This document shows positions 49,155 through 64,000 of a DNA stretch of 64,000 bases, piece by piece. The first letter of the stretch is position 1, and every line of letters begins with the position of its first letter. Source of the stretch: Arthrobacter sp. KBS0703 (lineage in GTDB: Bacteria; Actinomycetota; Actinomycetes; Actinomycetales; Micrococcaceae); assembly GCF_002008315.2 (NCBI RefSeq), contig NZ_MVDG02000001.1, forward strand, positions 3,100,001 through 3,164,000, written 5' to 3'. The position numbers and the translations under genes were made by a program. The notes under the pieces are model-generated. The model did not search any database. It saw only the letters and a program-made list of their open reading frames with translations, and was not told where the DNA came from.

Positions 49155-49645
49155 GCTTCGGCGCCGCCCATGAACCGTACGAACCGTTCCAGGACGTCGG
49201 GCCAGCCCTTCTCGTAGCTGGCACGAGTGCCGGCCGGGTCCTCGGCGCCTTCCCAGCCGTCGTGCACTACGCGGACCTCCGTGCCGCCATCGACAGCCCG
49301 GAACGCAATCCTGAGCTCTGTCGACCATAGTGCCGTGGTGCCGGGGTACCAGGAGGCGTGGAAGGACAGCGGAGGCTGCCAGTCATCGATGGTTCCCCAG
49401 GCCGCGCTCCTGCCGTCGTCCGCGGTCTCGAGGATCAGGTTCTCCTCGAACTCGACGTAGGAGCCGGGGCCGTACACGCTGTTGGTCTCCATCGGCCACC
49501 ACAGGTGCGTGTGGTCGGTGAAGCCTATGAAGGCCCGCGACACAGGTCCGGGCACTACTGCGGTGCAGACCACCGGCTCCAGGCCCTCGGCGGGAACAGG
49601 CTCGTTGGAGCCGGGGCCGGCGGCGTGGCTGAAGAGGTTTTCCAT
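49151..49645 (-). CDS. SRPBCC/START-like (AHSA1-type) protein
   Basis: Small alpha/beta helix-grip protein of 164 residues. The AHSA1-type pattern is seen in VVPGPVSRAFIGFTDHTHLWWP, the Gly-rich strand region with VEFEENLILETADD, and the C-terminal HDGWEGAEDPAGTRASYEKGWPDVLERF. ATG at 49645 (MENLF) is my choice; an ATG at 49666 would add seven residues. Ligand and role unknown. It overlaps the LacI gene tail to tail by 4 bp and lies just beyond the rrn terminator. Confidence 0.83.
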   Translation of the reverse strand: MENLFSHAAGPGSNEPVPAEGLEPVVCTAVVPGPVSRAFIGFTDHTHLWWPMETNSVYGPGSYVEFEENLILETADDGRSAAWGTIDDWQPPLSFHASWYPGTTALWSTELRIAFRAVDGGTEVRVVHDGWEGAEDPAGTRASYEKGWPDVLERFVRFMGGAEA

Positions 49646-49715
49646 GGGCACCAACTCTACCGCCATACCCGTTTGGTGCCTGACAGCTTCACGCTGGACT
49701 GGCGGCTTAAAAGGA

Positions 49716-49746
49716 TCAGGCCCCGACATACGATGTCGGGGCCTGA
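49716..49746 (-). terminator. rRNA operon terminator
   Basis: A perfect 14-bp stem (TCAGGCCCCGACAT and complement) with a three-base loop, 13 bp beyond the 5S gene on the minus strand. After the stem comes CCTTTTAAG, a short T-run. Confidence 0.88.
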
Positions 49747-49758
49747 GCCATAAATAGT

Positions 49759-49877
49759 GTCCGGCGGTGACCTACTCTCCCACACCCTCCCGGGTGCAGT
49801 ACCATCGGCGCTGTGGGTCTTAGCTTCCGGGTTCGGAATGGGACCGGGCGTTTCCCCCACGCTATGACCGCCGTAAC
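49759..49877 (-). rRNA. 5S ribosomal RNA
   Basis: On the minus strand it starts GTTACGGCGGTCATAGCG and ends GGTCACCGCCGGAC, whose ends pair to close the molecule; 119 bases. CCATTCCGAACCCGGAAG is the universal loop region. Last gene of the rrn operon. Confidence 0.96.
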
Positions 49878-50098
49878 CCTTGCTCCGCAACCCTTTTGGG
49901 GGTTGGGAAATTTGTGGTTACAACATCCCTGCCCGGTGAAGGGGCAGGTGTGGTGTTGTTATGTAGTTGTTGGTTCCTGTGCAACAAACCGGTGGTGCGG
50001 GTTTGTTGGTTGGGAACCACATAGTGGACGCAAGCAGTCTTGTTTCTTCTTACCGCCCCTGGGTGCAAACGCTTTTGAATCCGTTTGCGGGGTGGTGT

Positions 50099-55315
<5,217 letters not shown>

Positions 55316-55552
55316 AGTAAAACAGACACAACATGCGCCCCCGGGAAAACGGGACACGCACCCTGCACAAAATTTGAAACCAGCTGTCAAAACCAGACCA
55401 CACCACGGGGTGGCGGGCCCGGCAAATTCAACCAATTCATATAAAATAAACCGGTATCAACAAACTTGGCACACTATTGAGTTCTCAAACAACAGACACA
55501 CCCGGCACGACCACAACCAAACAGCCGTGGATCGCTCCGGAGCAACTTTTCA

Positions 55553-55581
55553 AAGTTACCCGCTCGCTTCCTCCGTGTCAA
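55553..55581 (-). promoter_or_regulatory. rRNA operon promoter P2 (proximal)
   Basis: On the minus strand TTGACA, 17 bp, TAACTT, about 240 bp upstream of 16S. Downstream lies the conserved TTTGAGAACTCAATAGTG leader word (about 55473-55490). Confidence 0.75.
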
Positions 55582-55660
55582 ATCGGCGTCTGCGGCTCGT
55601 CGATGCCTTGGGCATCTTAGCTGCTGTACCGACCAACTCCGGGGAGCGGCGCGGAAATAA

Positions 55661-55689
55661 ACTTTACCACTACTTTGCGCTGGGGCCAA
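55661..55689 (-). promoter_or_regulatory. rRNA operon promoter P1 (distal)
   Basis: On the minus strand TTGGCC, 17 bp, TAAAGT, about 80 bp further upstream than P2. Tandem promoters are common before actinobacterial rrn operons. The remaining leader DNA between 55316 and 55810 has no gene. Confidence 0.6.
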
Positions 55690-55711
55690 CCCGGCCACAG
55701 AAGGGGCCGAA

Positions 55712-55742
55712 AAGGCCCGGAATCACGGGGATTCCGGGCCTT
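55712..55742 (-). terminator. Terminator after the maltokinase-glgB gene
   Basis: A perfect 13-bp stem (AAGGCCCGGAATC and complement) with a five-base loop lies 69 bp beyond the glgB stop. On the minus strand it is followed by TTTTCGG. Confidence 0.85.
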
Positions 55743-55810
55743 CTCGTCGCCCTGTTTGCGGGGTCCTTCGGCGGCGTCTTAGACACCGCTGGCTGCCCGC
55801 ATCATGGTGC

Positions 55811-58800
55811 TTACGTCAGCGGTCCGCCCGGCAGTGCGGTGGCACCGTCCGCGGCAGCGGCTGAGCCGACTGCAGTTGTACCAGGACCGGCCGGCTTGAA
55901 GTAGGCAACACCCAGCGGCGGCAAAGTGACCGTCAGGGTTGCGGGCTGACCGTCGATGCCCTCGTCCTCCGCCGTCAAGGTGCCGCCGTTGAGGACTCCC
56001 GATCCCCCGTATGCGGCGGCGTCGGTGTTAAGCACTTCGGTCCATGCACCGGTGGAGGGTACTCCCAATGCGTAGTCCTTGTGCGGGCCGCCCGAGAAGT
56101 TGACTGCGCAGACCAGCGGGTTTCCCTCGGTGTCCCAGCGCACGAAGGTCAGGACGTTGCGGTCCGCGTCGGCTCCGTTGATCCACTGGAATCCGCCGGG
56201 CTCGTTGTCCCGCGCATAAAGCGCGGGAGTGGACTTGTACAGTTCGTTCAGGTCCTTCGTCAGCAGCTGAAGCCCGCGGTGCGCGGGGATGTCCGCCAGC
56301 CACCAATCGAGACCGTGCTGTTCGGACCATTCCGCTTCCTGCCCGAATTCCGTGCCCATGAAGATGAGCTGCTTGCCCGGATGCGCCCACTGGTAACCGA
56401 GGAAGGCGCGGAGGTTGGCCAATTGCTGCCAGCGGTCGCCGGGCATCTTGCGGAGCATGGACCCCTTGCCGTGGACAACCTCGTCGTGGCTGATGGGCAG
56501 GAGGAAGTTCTCGGTGAACGCATAGACCATCGAGAAAGTGACGGTGCCGTGGTGCCACTTCCGGTTGACGGGATCCTCGGAGGAATACTTGAGCGAATCG
56601 TGCATCCAGCCCATGTTCCATTTGAGTCCGAAGCCGAGGCCGCCGTGGCTGGTCGGTGCCGTCACGCCGGGGAATGCAGTTGACTCCTCCGCGATCATGA
56701 CCGCTCCGGGATGAGTCTTGTACACCGTGGCGTTGGTTTCCTGCAGGAAGGAAATGGCTTCGAGGTTTTCCCGCCCGCCGAACCTGTTCGGCTGCCACTG
56801 GCCTTCCTCGCGGGAGTAGTCCAGGTACAGCATGGACGCGACGGCATCCACGCGCAGGCCGTCGATGTGGAACTCGTCCAGCCAGTAGAGCGCATTGGCG
56901 ACCAGGAAGTTGCGGACCTCGGTGCGCCCGAAATCGAAGATCAGCGTGCCCCAGTCCGGGTGCTCCCCCAGGTTGGGATCGGCGTGCTCGTACAGGGGCT
57001 GCCCGTCAAACTGCGCCAGGGCCCAGTTGTCCTTCGGGAAGTGCGCTGGCACCCAGTCCAGGATGACGCCGATGCCGGCCTGATGGAGGGCGTCCACCAG
57101 GTAGCGGAACTCGTCCGGGTGGCCGAAGCGGGAGGTCGGAGCAAAGTAGGACGTGACCTGGTAGCCCCAGGAGCCGCCGAAGGGGTGCTCGGCCACCGGC
57201 ATGAACTCAACGTGGCTGAAGCCCAGCCATTTCACATACTCCACGAGCTCCTTGGCCAGCTCGCGGTAGCTCAGGCCGAGGCGCCAGGATCCGAGGTGCA
57301 CCTCGTAAACGCTCATGGGCGAGTTGTGGGGGTCCCGGGCGGCGCGCGCCTGCATCCAGTCCTCGTCCTCGAACCGGTAGTGGGACTCGACCACTCGGGA
57401 CGCGGTCAGCGGCGGTACCTCGGTGCCGAAGGCCAGGGGGTCGGCCTTCTCCACCCAGTAGCCGCCCTTGGCCTTGATTTCGAATTTGTAGCACGCCCCT
57501 GCTAAAACGCCGGGGACGAACAGTTCCCACACCCCGGAGGAACCGAGGGACCGCAGGGAATTTTCGCGGCCGTCCCAAGCGTTGAAGTCGCCCTTGACCC
57601 GGACAGCTTCGGCATTGGGGGCCCACACGGCGAAGGACACGCCGTCGACGTCGCCCAGTGAGGACTTGTAGTGCTGCACATGCGCGCCCAGCACCTCCCA
57701 GAGCTTCTCGTGGCGGCCTTCACCGATCAGGTGCAGGTCCACTTCGCCGACCGTGGGCAGGTAGCGGTACGGATCGTCCACGGTCACCGGTCCCGCGCCC
57801 TCGTACGTCACCTCAAGGCGGTAGTCCGGCACGTGGCCGGCCTGGAGGGGCTCGACGACGGCAACCCACACGCCGTCGGCCTCATGGGCCATGGGCAGGG
57901 CGCCCGCGGCGGTAACCACGTTAACCGCTTCGGCCAGGTGCTTTACGGTGCGGATGGTTACGTGGCCGTAGTCATCGAGGTGGGCGCCGAGCACCGAGTG
58001 TGGCGCATGGTGTTCGCCGGCCGCCACCTGCGAGAGCGTTTGCGCATCCACGGGTAACGGCGCGTGGTGGCTGTCGGTATGTGCAGAGCCTGTCATCTTC
58101 TTACCTTCCGCTGCGGCGCCGGCCGGTTCGCCGGGGCCTTTACTGCTGAGGAGTCGTCTGGACGCATTGACCGGAATGGCCAGCCAGCCGGGCCTGTTCC
58201 GCAATTCATAAACGACTTCGTACAACGCCTTGTCCAGCCACAATGCCACAAAGAGCGGCGAGTTCCGGTCGATCGTGCCAGGCGTGACCTCGGAATATCC
58301 CGCGAGGAAGGCCTCGGCGCAGTCGTCGACCCAGGATTCCGGCACGCGGGCATCGGTTCGCTCCCGCTCGGCGGCACCGGCCGCGTAGTCGAAGGAGCGC
58401 AGCATGCCCACCACGTCCCGCAGCGGCACGTCGGGAAAGTTGCGTTCGGAGATGGGCCGCAGGGGCTCACCCTCGAAATCGAGGATTGCCCAGCGGTCCT
58501 CCGCTCCGCCGCTGCCGGGAACCTGAAGGATCTGGCCCAGATGGAGGTCGCCGTGAATGCGCTGCAGGGCACCGGCCGGGACACCGTCGAGGGTGGCGAG
58601 CAGGCTTTCCAGCCCCTCTTCATGAGGCCCGACGGCGGCCCGCGCCTCCGTCCATGCCTCGCGGATGCGCTGCGCTACTCCGGGGGCGATGACACCGCCG
58701 GGGACGGCCTCGGCAGATACGCCAAGCGTTTCCGCGAGCCGGCGGTGGACCATGGCTGTTGCGTGGCCCAGGGCGTGGGCCTCGGCGGTGAAGTCAACTC

Positions 58801-59536
58801 CCGCGCCGGCTGCTTCGACGGCGAGCCGCCAGGCGTCCCGGCCGCCGGCCAGGAACTCATGGGCAACTGCCAGTTCACCGTCGGCACGGCCCGCCGGGGC
58901 ATCCCATTCGCCGGTGACCCAGCCCAGGGTGGCCGGCACCTCGGACGTCCGGGCGGCAGAAAGTGCGGCCCCGACTTCCACTTCGGGATTCCGGCCCGGG
59001 GAAAGCACGCGGAAGAACTTCACGATGGCCGCGGAGACGCCGTCGTCCACTATCACCGAGCTGTTCGACTGTTCACCGGAGAGGACCTTGACCGTCCCGG
59101 AAGCGCGCGGCAGGGGCTGGCCGGCGCCCGACAGGTGGCCGCTGGCCGTGCCCGCGGCGGCGGCTCCTTCCGTTCGCATGAGTTCCAGCCACGCCGCAAT
59201 GAACGCGCGGTCGTGAACGGCGTCGTAGATCCAGCGGTGACCCAATTCGGGGTGGTCGCTTTCGCCGATCAGCGCGCCTTCCGCGCCGGGCAGGGGGTCG
59301 CTGCGGTAGCTCAGCGGCACTTGCACCACATCGGTGCGGCGGCCGCCGTCGGCCGTGTCAGAAACCACGGCGGCGAGGAACACCTCAAGGCCCACCTGGC
59401 CCGCGGCATCGGTGAGGATGAGTCCGCCCACCGGATCCAGCGAAAAGTCGGCAGACTTAACCGGGAACCAGCGCTGGCGCGGCAGCCAGCTGCGGAGGAG
59501 TTCTTCGAGTGTGGGTGTCAGGGTGGATTGGCTCAT
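55811..59536 (-). CDS. glgB: Maltokinase-GlgB fusion (glucan branching enzyme)
   Basis: A 1241-residue chain. Residues 1 to about 475 are a maltokinase (Pep2-like cap, then [11 protein letters not shown] and ILDFEGEP kinase motifs) that makes maltose-1-phosphate. From about 481 it is a GH13 branching enzyme ([12 protein letters not shown] nucleophile, [11 protein letters not shown] acid, [11 protein letters not shown]). The join [10 protein letters not shown] contains an ATG (58096) with its own GGAAGGTAAGAAG ribosome site, so GlgB (761 residues) may also be made alone. Start ATG 59536 is 1 bp after the treS stop. The two activities flank GlgE in the same pathway. The C-terminus has a short Ala/Gly-rich tail. 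Confidence 0.92.
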   Translation of the reverse strand: MSQSTLTPTLEELLRSWLPRQRWFPVKSADFSLDPVGGLILTDAAGQVGLEVFLAAVVSDTADGGRRTDVVQVPLSYRSDPLPGAEGALIGESDHPELGHRWIYDAVHDRAFIAAWLELMRTEGAAAAGTASGHLSGAGQPLPRASGTVKVLSGEQSNSSVIVDDGVSAAIVKFFRVLSPGRNPEVEVGAALSAARTSEVPATLGWVTGEWDAPAGRADGELAVAHEFLAGGRDAWRLAVEAAGAGVDFTAEAHALGHATAMVHRRLAETLGVSAEAVPGGVIAPGVAQRIREAWTEARAAVGPHEEGLESLLATLDGVPAGALQRIHGDLHLGQILQVPGSGGAEDRWAILDFEGEPLRPISERNFPDVPLRDVVGMLRSFDYAAGAAERERTDARVPESWVDDCAEAFLAGYSEVTPGTIDRNSPLFVALWLDKALYEVVYELRNRPGWLAIPVNASRRLLSSKGPGEPAGAAAEGKKMTGSAHTDSHHAPLPVDAQTLSQVAAGEHHAPHSVLGAHLDDYGHVTIRTVKHLAEAVNVVTAAGALPMAHEADGVWVAVVEPLQAGHVPDYRLEVTYEGAGPVTVDDPYRYLPTVGEVDLHLIGEGRHEKLWEVLGAHVQHYKSSLGDVDGVSFAVWAPNAEAVRVKGDFNAWDGRENSLRSLGSSGVWELFVPGVLAGACYKFEIKAKGGYWVEKADPLAFGTEVPPLTASRVVESHYRFEDEDWMQARAARDPHNSPMSVYEVHLGSWRLGLSYRELAKELVEYVKWLGFSHVEFMPVAEHPFGGSWGYQVTSYFAPTSRFGHPDEFRYLVDALHQAGIGVILDWVPAHFPKDNWALAQFDGQPLYEHADPNLGEHPDWGTLIFDFGRTEVRNFLVANALYWLDEFHIDGLRVDAVASMLYLDYSREEGQWQPNRFGGRENLEAISFLQETNATVYKTHPGAVMIAEESTAFPGVTAPTSHGGLGFGLKWNMGWMHDSLKYSSEDPVNRKWHHGTVTFSMVYAFTENFLLPISHDEVVHGKGSMLRKMPGDRWQQLANLRAFLGYQWAHPGKQLIFMGTEFGQEAEWSEQHGLDWWLADIPAHRGLQLLTKDLNELYKSTPALYARDNEPGGFQWINGADADRNVLTFVRWDTEGNPLVCAVNFSGGPHKDYALGVPSTGAWTEVLNTDAAAYGGSGVLNGGTLTAEDEGIDGQPATLTVTLPPLGVAYFKPAGPGTTAVGSAAAADGATALPGGPLT

Positions 59537-59537
59537 G

Positions 59538-61334
59538 TCAGCCCTCAATGGACAGGATCGGCATCGCCTGGGTGAACGGGGACGACGGGTTGGAGGACGC
59601 CGAGCGGATCCGGAGCCAGAAGAAGTCGTGGCTGCCCAGGGTCAGTGTCAGGTTCCCGTCCTCACCAATGCCCGGAAAGGGCTGGCCGCCAAAAACGTCC
59701 CGGAGCCCGCGGCCGGCAAATTGCGGGACCTTCAGCGTTGTCGCCACCGGATGCTGCGAGAGGTTGAAGGCGCAGAGGATGGACTCGGCCGGCTCGCCGG
59801 CTGAGTTGCCCTCCGGCAATTCGCGCAGGTAGGCCAGGACGACGTCGTGGTCGGCTTCGACGTGCTTGAACCCGCCGAGGCCGAACGCCGCGTGGTTGCG
59901 CCGGACGCTCAGGATCTGGCGGGTCCAGCGCAACAGGGATCCGGAGTGTGCCGCTTCAGCCTCCACATTGGCCATGCTGTAGTTGTAGACCAGCGACTGG
60001 ATGACCGGCAGGTACAGCTTGCCGGGGTCGGCATTGGAGAATCCCGCATTGCGGTCCGGGTTCCACTGCATGGGGGTGCGGACGGCGTCGCGGTCTTCGA
60101 GCCAGATGTTGTCGCCCATGCCGATTTCGTCCCCGTAGTACAGAAACGGGCTGCCCGGCAGGGACAGCAGCAGGGCATTGATGAGCTCGATTTCCGCCCG
60201 GGAGTTATCCAGCAGCGGCGCGAGCCTGCGCCTGATGCCGATGTTGGCCCGCATGCGGGGGTCCGGGGCGTACCAGCCGAGCATGGCCGCGCGTTCATCC
60301 GCGGTGACCATTTCGAGCGTCAGTTCGTCGTGGTTCCGCAGGAACGTGCCCCACTGGGCGCCCTCCGGAATCTCGGGCGTGTCGTGCATGGTCTCGATGA
60401 TCGGGGCGGCCTTCTGATCACGCAGCGCGTAGTACAGCCGCGGCATGATGGGAAAGTGGAAGGCCATGTGGCATTCGGGCTCTTCCTCGGTGCCGAAGTA
60501 CTCCACCACCTCGTTGGGCGGCTGGTTGGCCTCGGCGATGATCACCCTGCCCGGGTAGCTGTCATCCACCATTTTCCGCAGCTTGCGCAGGAAGTCATGG
60601 GTGGCGGGCAGGTTTTCGCAGTTGGTGCCCTCTTCCTCAAACAGGTACGGGATGGCGTCTGCGCGGAAGCCGTCGATCCCCTGGTCCAGCCAGAACCGCA
60701 CGACGTCGAACAGAGCGTCGATGACCTTCGGGTTCTCGAAATTCAGGTCCGGCTGGTGGCTGAAAAAACGGTGCCAGAAAAACTGGCGCCGGATGGGGTC
60801 GAAGGTCCAGTTGGACTCCTCCGTGTCCACGAAGATGATGCGGGCGTCCTGGTACTTCTCGTCGGTGTCGCTCCACACGTAGAAGTCCCCGAACGGACCG
60901 TCCGGGTCCTTCCGCGACTCCTGGAACCATGGGTGCTGGTCCGAGGTGTGGTTCAGCGGCAGGTCAATGATGACCCGGACGCCGCGGGCGTGCGCCTCGG
61001 CAACAAGCCGCTTGAAATCGCTGATGGTGCCGAACTCGTCCAGTACGGAGTTGTAGTCCGAGATGTCGTAACCGCCGTCGCGCAGCGGCGACTGGAAGAA
61101 CGGCGGAAGCCAGAGGCAGTCCACCCCAAGCCACTGCAGGTAGTCGAGTTTCTCGATCAGGCCATGGAAGTCGCCTGAGCCGTCGCCGTTGGCGTCCGCA
61201 AAACCCCGGACCAGCACTTCATAGAACACCGCCTTCCGGTACCACAGGGGATCGTGCTGCAATCCGGGTGCATTGAGCTCGAACGAGCTCTTGGGTGTGA
61301 AGTGATGACTCGGGTTCTGCGGGCTGAAACTCAC
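59538..61334 (-). CDS. treS: Trehalose synthase (maltose isomerase)
   Basis: GH13 enzyme of 598 residues interconverting trehalose and maltose. Typical sequence: [34 protein letters not shown], nucleophile Asp in [21 protein letters not shown], acid Glu in VIIAEANQ, Asp in [13 protein letters not shown]. The gene lies 6 bp after the glgE stop and 1 bp before the maltokinase-glgB start, a tight operon supplying maltose for maltose-1-phosphate synthesis. Confidence 0.96.
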   Translation of the reverse strand: MSFSPQNPSHHFTPKSSFELNAPGLQHDPLWYRKAVFYEVLVRGFADANGDGSGDFHGLIEKLDYLQWLGVDCLWLPPFFQSPLRDGGYDISDYNSVLDEFGTISDFKRLVAEAHARGVRVIIDLPLNHTSDQHPWFQESRKDPDGPFGDFYVWSDTDEKYQDARIIFVDTEESNWTFDPIRRQFFWHRFFSHQPDLNFENPKVIDALFDVVRFWLDQGIDGFRADAIPYLFEEEGTNCENLPATHDFLRKLRKMVDDSYPGRVIIAEANQPPNEVVEYFGTEEEPECHMAFHFPIMPRLYYALRDQKAAPIIETMHDTPEIPEGAQWGTFLRNHDELTLEMVTADERAAMLGWYAPDPRMRANIGIRRRLAPLLDNSRAEIELINALLLSLPGSPFLYYGDEIGMGDNIWLEDRDAVRTPMQWNPDRNAGFSNADPGKLYLPVIQSLVYNYSMANVEAEAAHSGSLLRWTRQILSVRRNHAAFGLGGFKHVEADHDVVLAYLRELPEGNSAGEPAESILCAFNLSQHPVATTLKVPQFAGRGLRDVFGGQPFPGIGEDGNLTLTLGSHDFFWLRIRSASSNPSSPFTQAMPILSIEG

Positions 61335-61340
61335 TTGAGG

Positions 61341-63413
61341 CTACCTCCGGATGTTCAGAATGTGTGCAGGTTCAACGTGGGCATCGAGTCTTACGTAGTT
61401 GTATTCGCCCCACTCCCACGTCTCGCCCGAGATCAGGTCATCGACGCGGAATCCGCCGTTCGCGGAGAGGTCGTCGGGGTCCAGGTGCAGGGCCGCGAGA
61501 TCCAAGGACACCGTGCTTTCCCGCGTGCTGTGCGGGTCCACGTTGATCACCACGATGACGGTGTCCTTGGTGCCGTCCGGAAGCGTCTTGTGCTTGGAGT
61601 ACACGATGGTGGCTTCGTCGGTGCTGTGGTGCAGCGTCAGGTTCTGCAGGTCACCCAGCGCAGGGTGCGCCTTCCGGATTTCGTTGAGCCGGGTCAAGTA
61701 GGGCGCGAGTGTCCTGCCGGACGCGTTGGCCGCGTCCCAGTCGCGGGCCTTGTACTCGAACTTCTCGTTGTCGATGTACTCCTCCGCCCCTGGCCTGGCC
61801 ACATGCTCGTACAGCTCGTAGCCGGCGTACACGCCCCACAGCGGGCTGGCGGTGGCAGCGAGGGCAGCCCGGATCTTGAACGCAGCTGGCCCGCCGTACT
61901 GCAGGTACTCGGTCAGGATGTCCGGGGTGTTAACGAAGAAGTTCGGCCGGAAGTAGGCCGGCGACACATGGCTGACCTCCTGGAAGTACTCCTCGAGCTC
62001 CTTCTTGGTGTTGCGCCAGGTGAAGTACGTGTAGGACTGCTGGAAACCGGCCCTGCCCAGCGCATGCATCATGGCGGGCCGCGTGAACGCCTCGGCCAGG
62101 AACACGACTTCCGGGTTCTTCTTGTTGACCTTCGCAATGAGCCATTCCCAGAACCACACGGGCTTGGTGTGCGGGTTGTCCACGCGGAAGATCTTCACGC
62201 CGTGGCTGACCCAGAGCTGGACGATGCGCAGGATTTCCTTGGACAGGCCCTCGGGATCGTTGTCGAAGTTGAGGGGGTAGATGTCCTGGTACTTCTTCGG
62301 CGGGTTCTCCGCGTAGGCGATGCTGCCGTCGACCCGGGTGGTGAACCATTCGGGATTCGACTGCACCCAGGGGTGGTCCGGCGCCGCCTGCAGTGCAAGG
62401 TCCAGCGCCACTTCCAGGCCGAGTTCGTTGGCGCGCGCCACAAAGGCATCGAAGTCGTCAAAGGTTCCGAGCTCCGGGTGGATGGCGTCGTGACCGCCGT
62501 CTTTTGAACCGATGGCCCAGGGCGAACCAGGATCCTGGGGACCGGCGATCAGGGTGTTGTTCGGGCCCTTGCGGTGCTGCACGCCGATCGGGTGAATGGG
62601 CGGCATGTAGATGACGTCGAAGCCCATGCCGGCGACGGCATCCAGCCTGTTGGCCGCGGTCCGGAAGTTCCCGGACGTCCACTCCCCCGTCGAGTGGTCC
62701 CGCACGGCGCCTTCCGACCGGGGGAAGAACTCATACCAGGCACCGCGGCCGGCGAGATCCCGCTCAACCAGGAGCGGAAAAGCTTCGGAGACAGTGACCA
62801 GATCGCGGATGGGCTCGCGGCCGACGACGGCGGCCACGTCCTCGCCGAAACCCGCAGCCAGGCGCTCCTCGGCGGACAGGGCCGTGTCGGACAGCACGGA
62901 GGCGGCGGTGCGGAGCGTTCGCCTGTCGTCGGAGTTGCGCGAAGTATCTTCGGCGGCCTGGGACAGCAACGCGGCCCCTTCGTCCAGCATCAGTTCGACG
63001 TCGATGCCCGCTTCGACCTTGACCTCGGCATTGTGGTGCCACGTGCCGTAGCGGTCGTGCCAGGATTCGATGACGAAGGACCAGTTGCCGGTTGACGACG
63101 GCGTCAGCATGCCCTCCCAGAGGTCCGTGCCTTTGCCGCGATCCCCGGCCGGGGGCTGCAGGCGCACCCGCTGGCGTTCCTTGCCTTTCGGATCCAGGAG
63201 GACCGCGCTCACGCCAAGCTGGTCATGGCCTTCGCGGAAGGACCGGGCGCTAACCACGATTCCCTCGCCCGGGAGGGCCTTCGCCGGGAACTTCCCCCCT
63301 TCGACAACAGGCTGAACGTCCGTGATGGGGAAACGGCCAAACCGGAGGCCATCCATGATCGAAACTTTCGGCGTTTGCTTTGATGGGGCGCTGGTTCGCG
63401 TGTTTGTCGTCAC
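61341..63413 (-). CDS. glgE: Maltose-1-phosphate maltosyltransferase GlgE
   Basis: GH13_3 enzyme of 690 residues that extends alpha-1,4-glucan with maltosyl units from maltose-1-phosphate. The N-terminal domain carries RFPITDVQPVVEGGKFPAKALPGE. Catalytic Asp is in KIFRVDNPHTKP and Glu in FLAEAFTRPAM. ENPPKKYQDIYPLNFDND is a strong family mark. It is the first gene of the operon with treS and maltokinase-glgB, divergent from glgP across 131 bp. Confidence 0.96.
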   Translation of the reverse strand: MTTNTRTSAPSKQTPKVSIMDGLRFGRFPITDVQPVVEGGKFPAKALPGEGIVVSARSFREGHDQLGVSAVLLDPKGKERQRVRLQPPAGDRGKGTDLWEGMLTPSSTGNWSFVIESWHDRYGTWHHNAEVKVEAGIDVELMLDEGAALLSQAAEDTSRNSDDRRTLRTAASVLSDTALSAEERLAAGFGEDVAAVVGREPIRDLVTVSEAFPLLVERDLAGRGAWYEFFPRSEGAVRDHSTGEWTSGNFRTAANRLDAVAGMGFDVIYMPPIHPIGVQHRKGPNNTLIAGPQDPGSPWAIGSKDGGHDAIHPELGTFDDFDAFVARANELGLEVALDLALQAAPDHPWVQSNPEWFTTRVDGSIAYAENPPKKYQDIYPLNFDNDPEGLSKEILRIVQLWVSHGVKIFRVDNPHTKPVWFWEWLIAKVNKKNPEVVFLAEAFTRPAMMHALGRAGFQQSYTYFTWRNTKKELEEYFQEVSHVSPAYFRPNFFVNTPDILTEYLQYGGPAAFKIRAALAATASPLWGVYAGYELYEHVARPGAEEYIDNEKFEYKARDWDAANASGRTLAPYLTRLNEIRKAHPALGDLQNLTLHHSTDEATIVYSKHKTLPDGTKDTVIVVINVDPHSTRESTVSLDLAALHLDPDDLSANGGFRVDDLISGETWEWGEYNYVRLDAHVEPAHILNIRR

Positions 63414-63544
63414 AGGCTCGACGTTAGCGAGAATCCGGGCGAATTGCTAAGCGTGCGATCTTAATTTGTGAAGTGACTCGTCATTTACCGGAAAGTAATC
63501 GAATGCGGTTCCTGCCGTTCATCTTGTCGGTTAGTGTGGCGCAG

Positions 63545-64000
63545 GTGAAGGCAATCCGCAGATTTACCGTCCGTACCGTTCTTCCCGAACCGATCCGGCC
63601 GCTTGCCCGTCTGGCCACAAACCTTCGCTGGTCGTGGCACCGGCCCACGAGGGAACTCTTCGAGGGTCTCAACCCCAAAGTGTGGGCTGAAAGCGGCAAC
63701 GATCCGGTGAGCTTCCTGGGACTTGTGGGCCGCGAGGAAATGCACCGGCTGGCCACTGACCCGAATGTGGTGGCCCGTGTGCAGGCGGCGGCCGAGGACC
63801 TCGACCGGTACCTCCAGGAGCCCCGCTGGTACCAGAGCCTGGGCAATGACGCCCCTGCCTCCATTGCGTACTTCTCCCCCGAATTCGGCATCACCGAAGT
63901 CCTGCCCCAGTACTCGGGCGGCCTCGGCATCCTCGCCGGTGACCACCTGAAGGCGGCCTCCGACCTGGGCGTGCCGCTGATCGGCGTGGGACTCCTTTAT
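63545..64000 (+). CDS. glgP: Alpha-glucan phosphorylase, N-terminal part
   Basis: The first 152 codons of a GlgP-type phosphorylase that releases glucose-1-phosphate from glucan; the gene continues beyond the window. It starts VKAIRRFTVRTVLPEPIRPL, has the DUF3417 N-terminal region with TNLRWSWHRPTRELF, then IAYFSPEFGITEVLPQYSGGLGILAGDHLKAASDLGVPL. GTG at 63545 fits the family start (MKAIRRF); a GTG three codons earlier (63536) is possible. The degrading enzyme is divergent from the glgE synthesis operon, so both may share control in the 131-bp gap. Confidence 0.93.
   Translation, partial: MKAIRRFTVRTVLPEPIRPLARLATNLRWSWHRPTRELFEGLNPKVWAESGNDPVSFLGLVGREEMHRLATDPNVVARVQAAAEDLDRYLQEPRWYQSLGNDAPASIAYFSPEFGITEVLPQYSGGLGILAGDHLKAASDLGVPLIGVGLLY

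Noticed and set aside
58064..59575. A 503-codon plus-strand frame opposite the maltokinase region
   Set aside because: Antisense shadow; the minus-strand product carries clear kinase motifs.

Overview
The window is ordinary chromosomal DNA from a high-GC Gram-positive bacterium. It most resembles Micrococcaceae (Arthrobacter/Pseudarthrobacter type). The reasons are the GC-rich codon use, frequent GTG/TTG starts, several apparently leaderless genes, an actinobacterial rrn operon without spacer tRNAs, a complete GlgE-type alpha-glucan pathway, DUF3263/DUF4193/DUF4032 genes, a DRGH nuclease and a WXG100 protein. Genus is inferred from gene style only; no database search was possible.

Layout. 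1-4.7 kb: tail of a helicase-associated protein, XPB-type helicase, an OmpR-type response regulator and sensor kinase, and an orphan WXG100 protein. 4.7-10.7 kb (mostly minus): RNase HI fused to a DUF4440-like domain, GroEL with two CIRCE operators, an orphan amino-acid-type binding lipoprotein, a cold-shock protein, and a DUF3263/LytR_C pair like Rv0430/Rv0431 (VirR) of M. tuberculosis. 10.7-22.4 kb: uracil-DNA glycosylase, a 2014-residue cadherin-like/FN3 surface protein, an iron-box siderophore-interacting protein, ThrE-type exporter, FemX-type transferase, a C-terminally abnormal DRGH nuclease and TspO. 22.4-29.3 kb: glycine catabolism (gcvP, gcvT, gcvH, sdaA) behind a tandem glycine riboswitch. 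29.4-36.1 kb: TetR/MFS drug-efflux pair, Dps, and an agmatine/putrescine operon (carbamoylputrescine amidase, agmatine deiminase, APC permease) with two matching operators. 36.2-43.2 kb: small unknowns, tRNA-Thr, a DsbA-like thioredoxin, otsA-otsB, and a MsmK/UgpC-type ATPase. 43.3-49.7 kb: DUF4032, a GlcD-type oxidase, an alpha-glucosidase/LacI pair and an SRPBCC protein. 49.7-55.8 kb: rrn operon (minus). 55.8-64 kb: glgE-treS-(maltokinase-glgB fusion), with glgP diverging and running off the end.

How the genes work together. Carbohydrate storage dominates the right half. TreS makes maltose from trehalose, the maltokinase domain makes maltose-1-phosphate, GlgE polymerises it, GlgB branches the glucan and GlgP degrades it. 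OtsAB supplies trehalose by a second route. The glycine cluster converts glycine through serine to pyruvate under riboswitch control.

Caution. Three complete 38-bp Nextera mate-pair junction adapters (9706-9743, 9905-9942, 39777-39814) and one partial copy (1-15) sit in the sequence. They break the LytR_C and otsA genes and create false peptides. These are assembly artefacts, not mobile elements. I found no convincing undescribed defence, mobile or biosynthetic system. The most noteworthy biology is the maltokinase-GlgB fusion, the RNase H-DUF4440 fusion, the double CIRCE, and several sharply defined operators.
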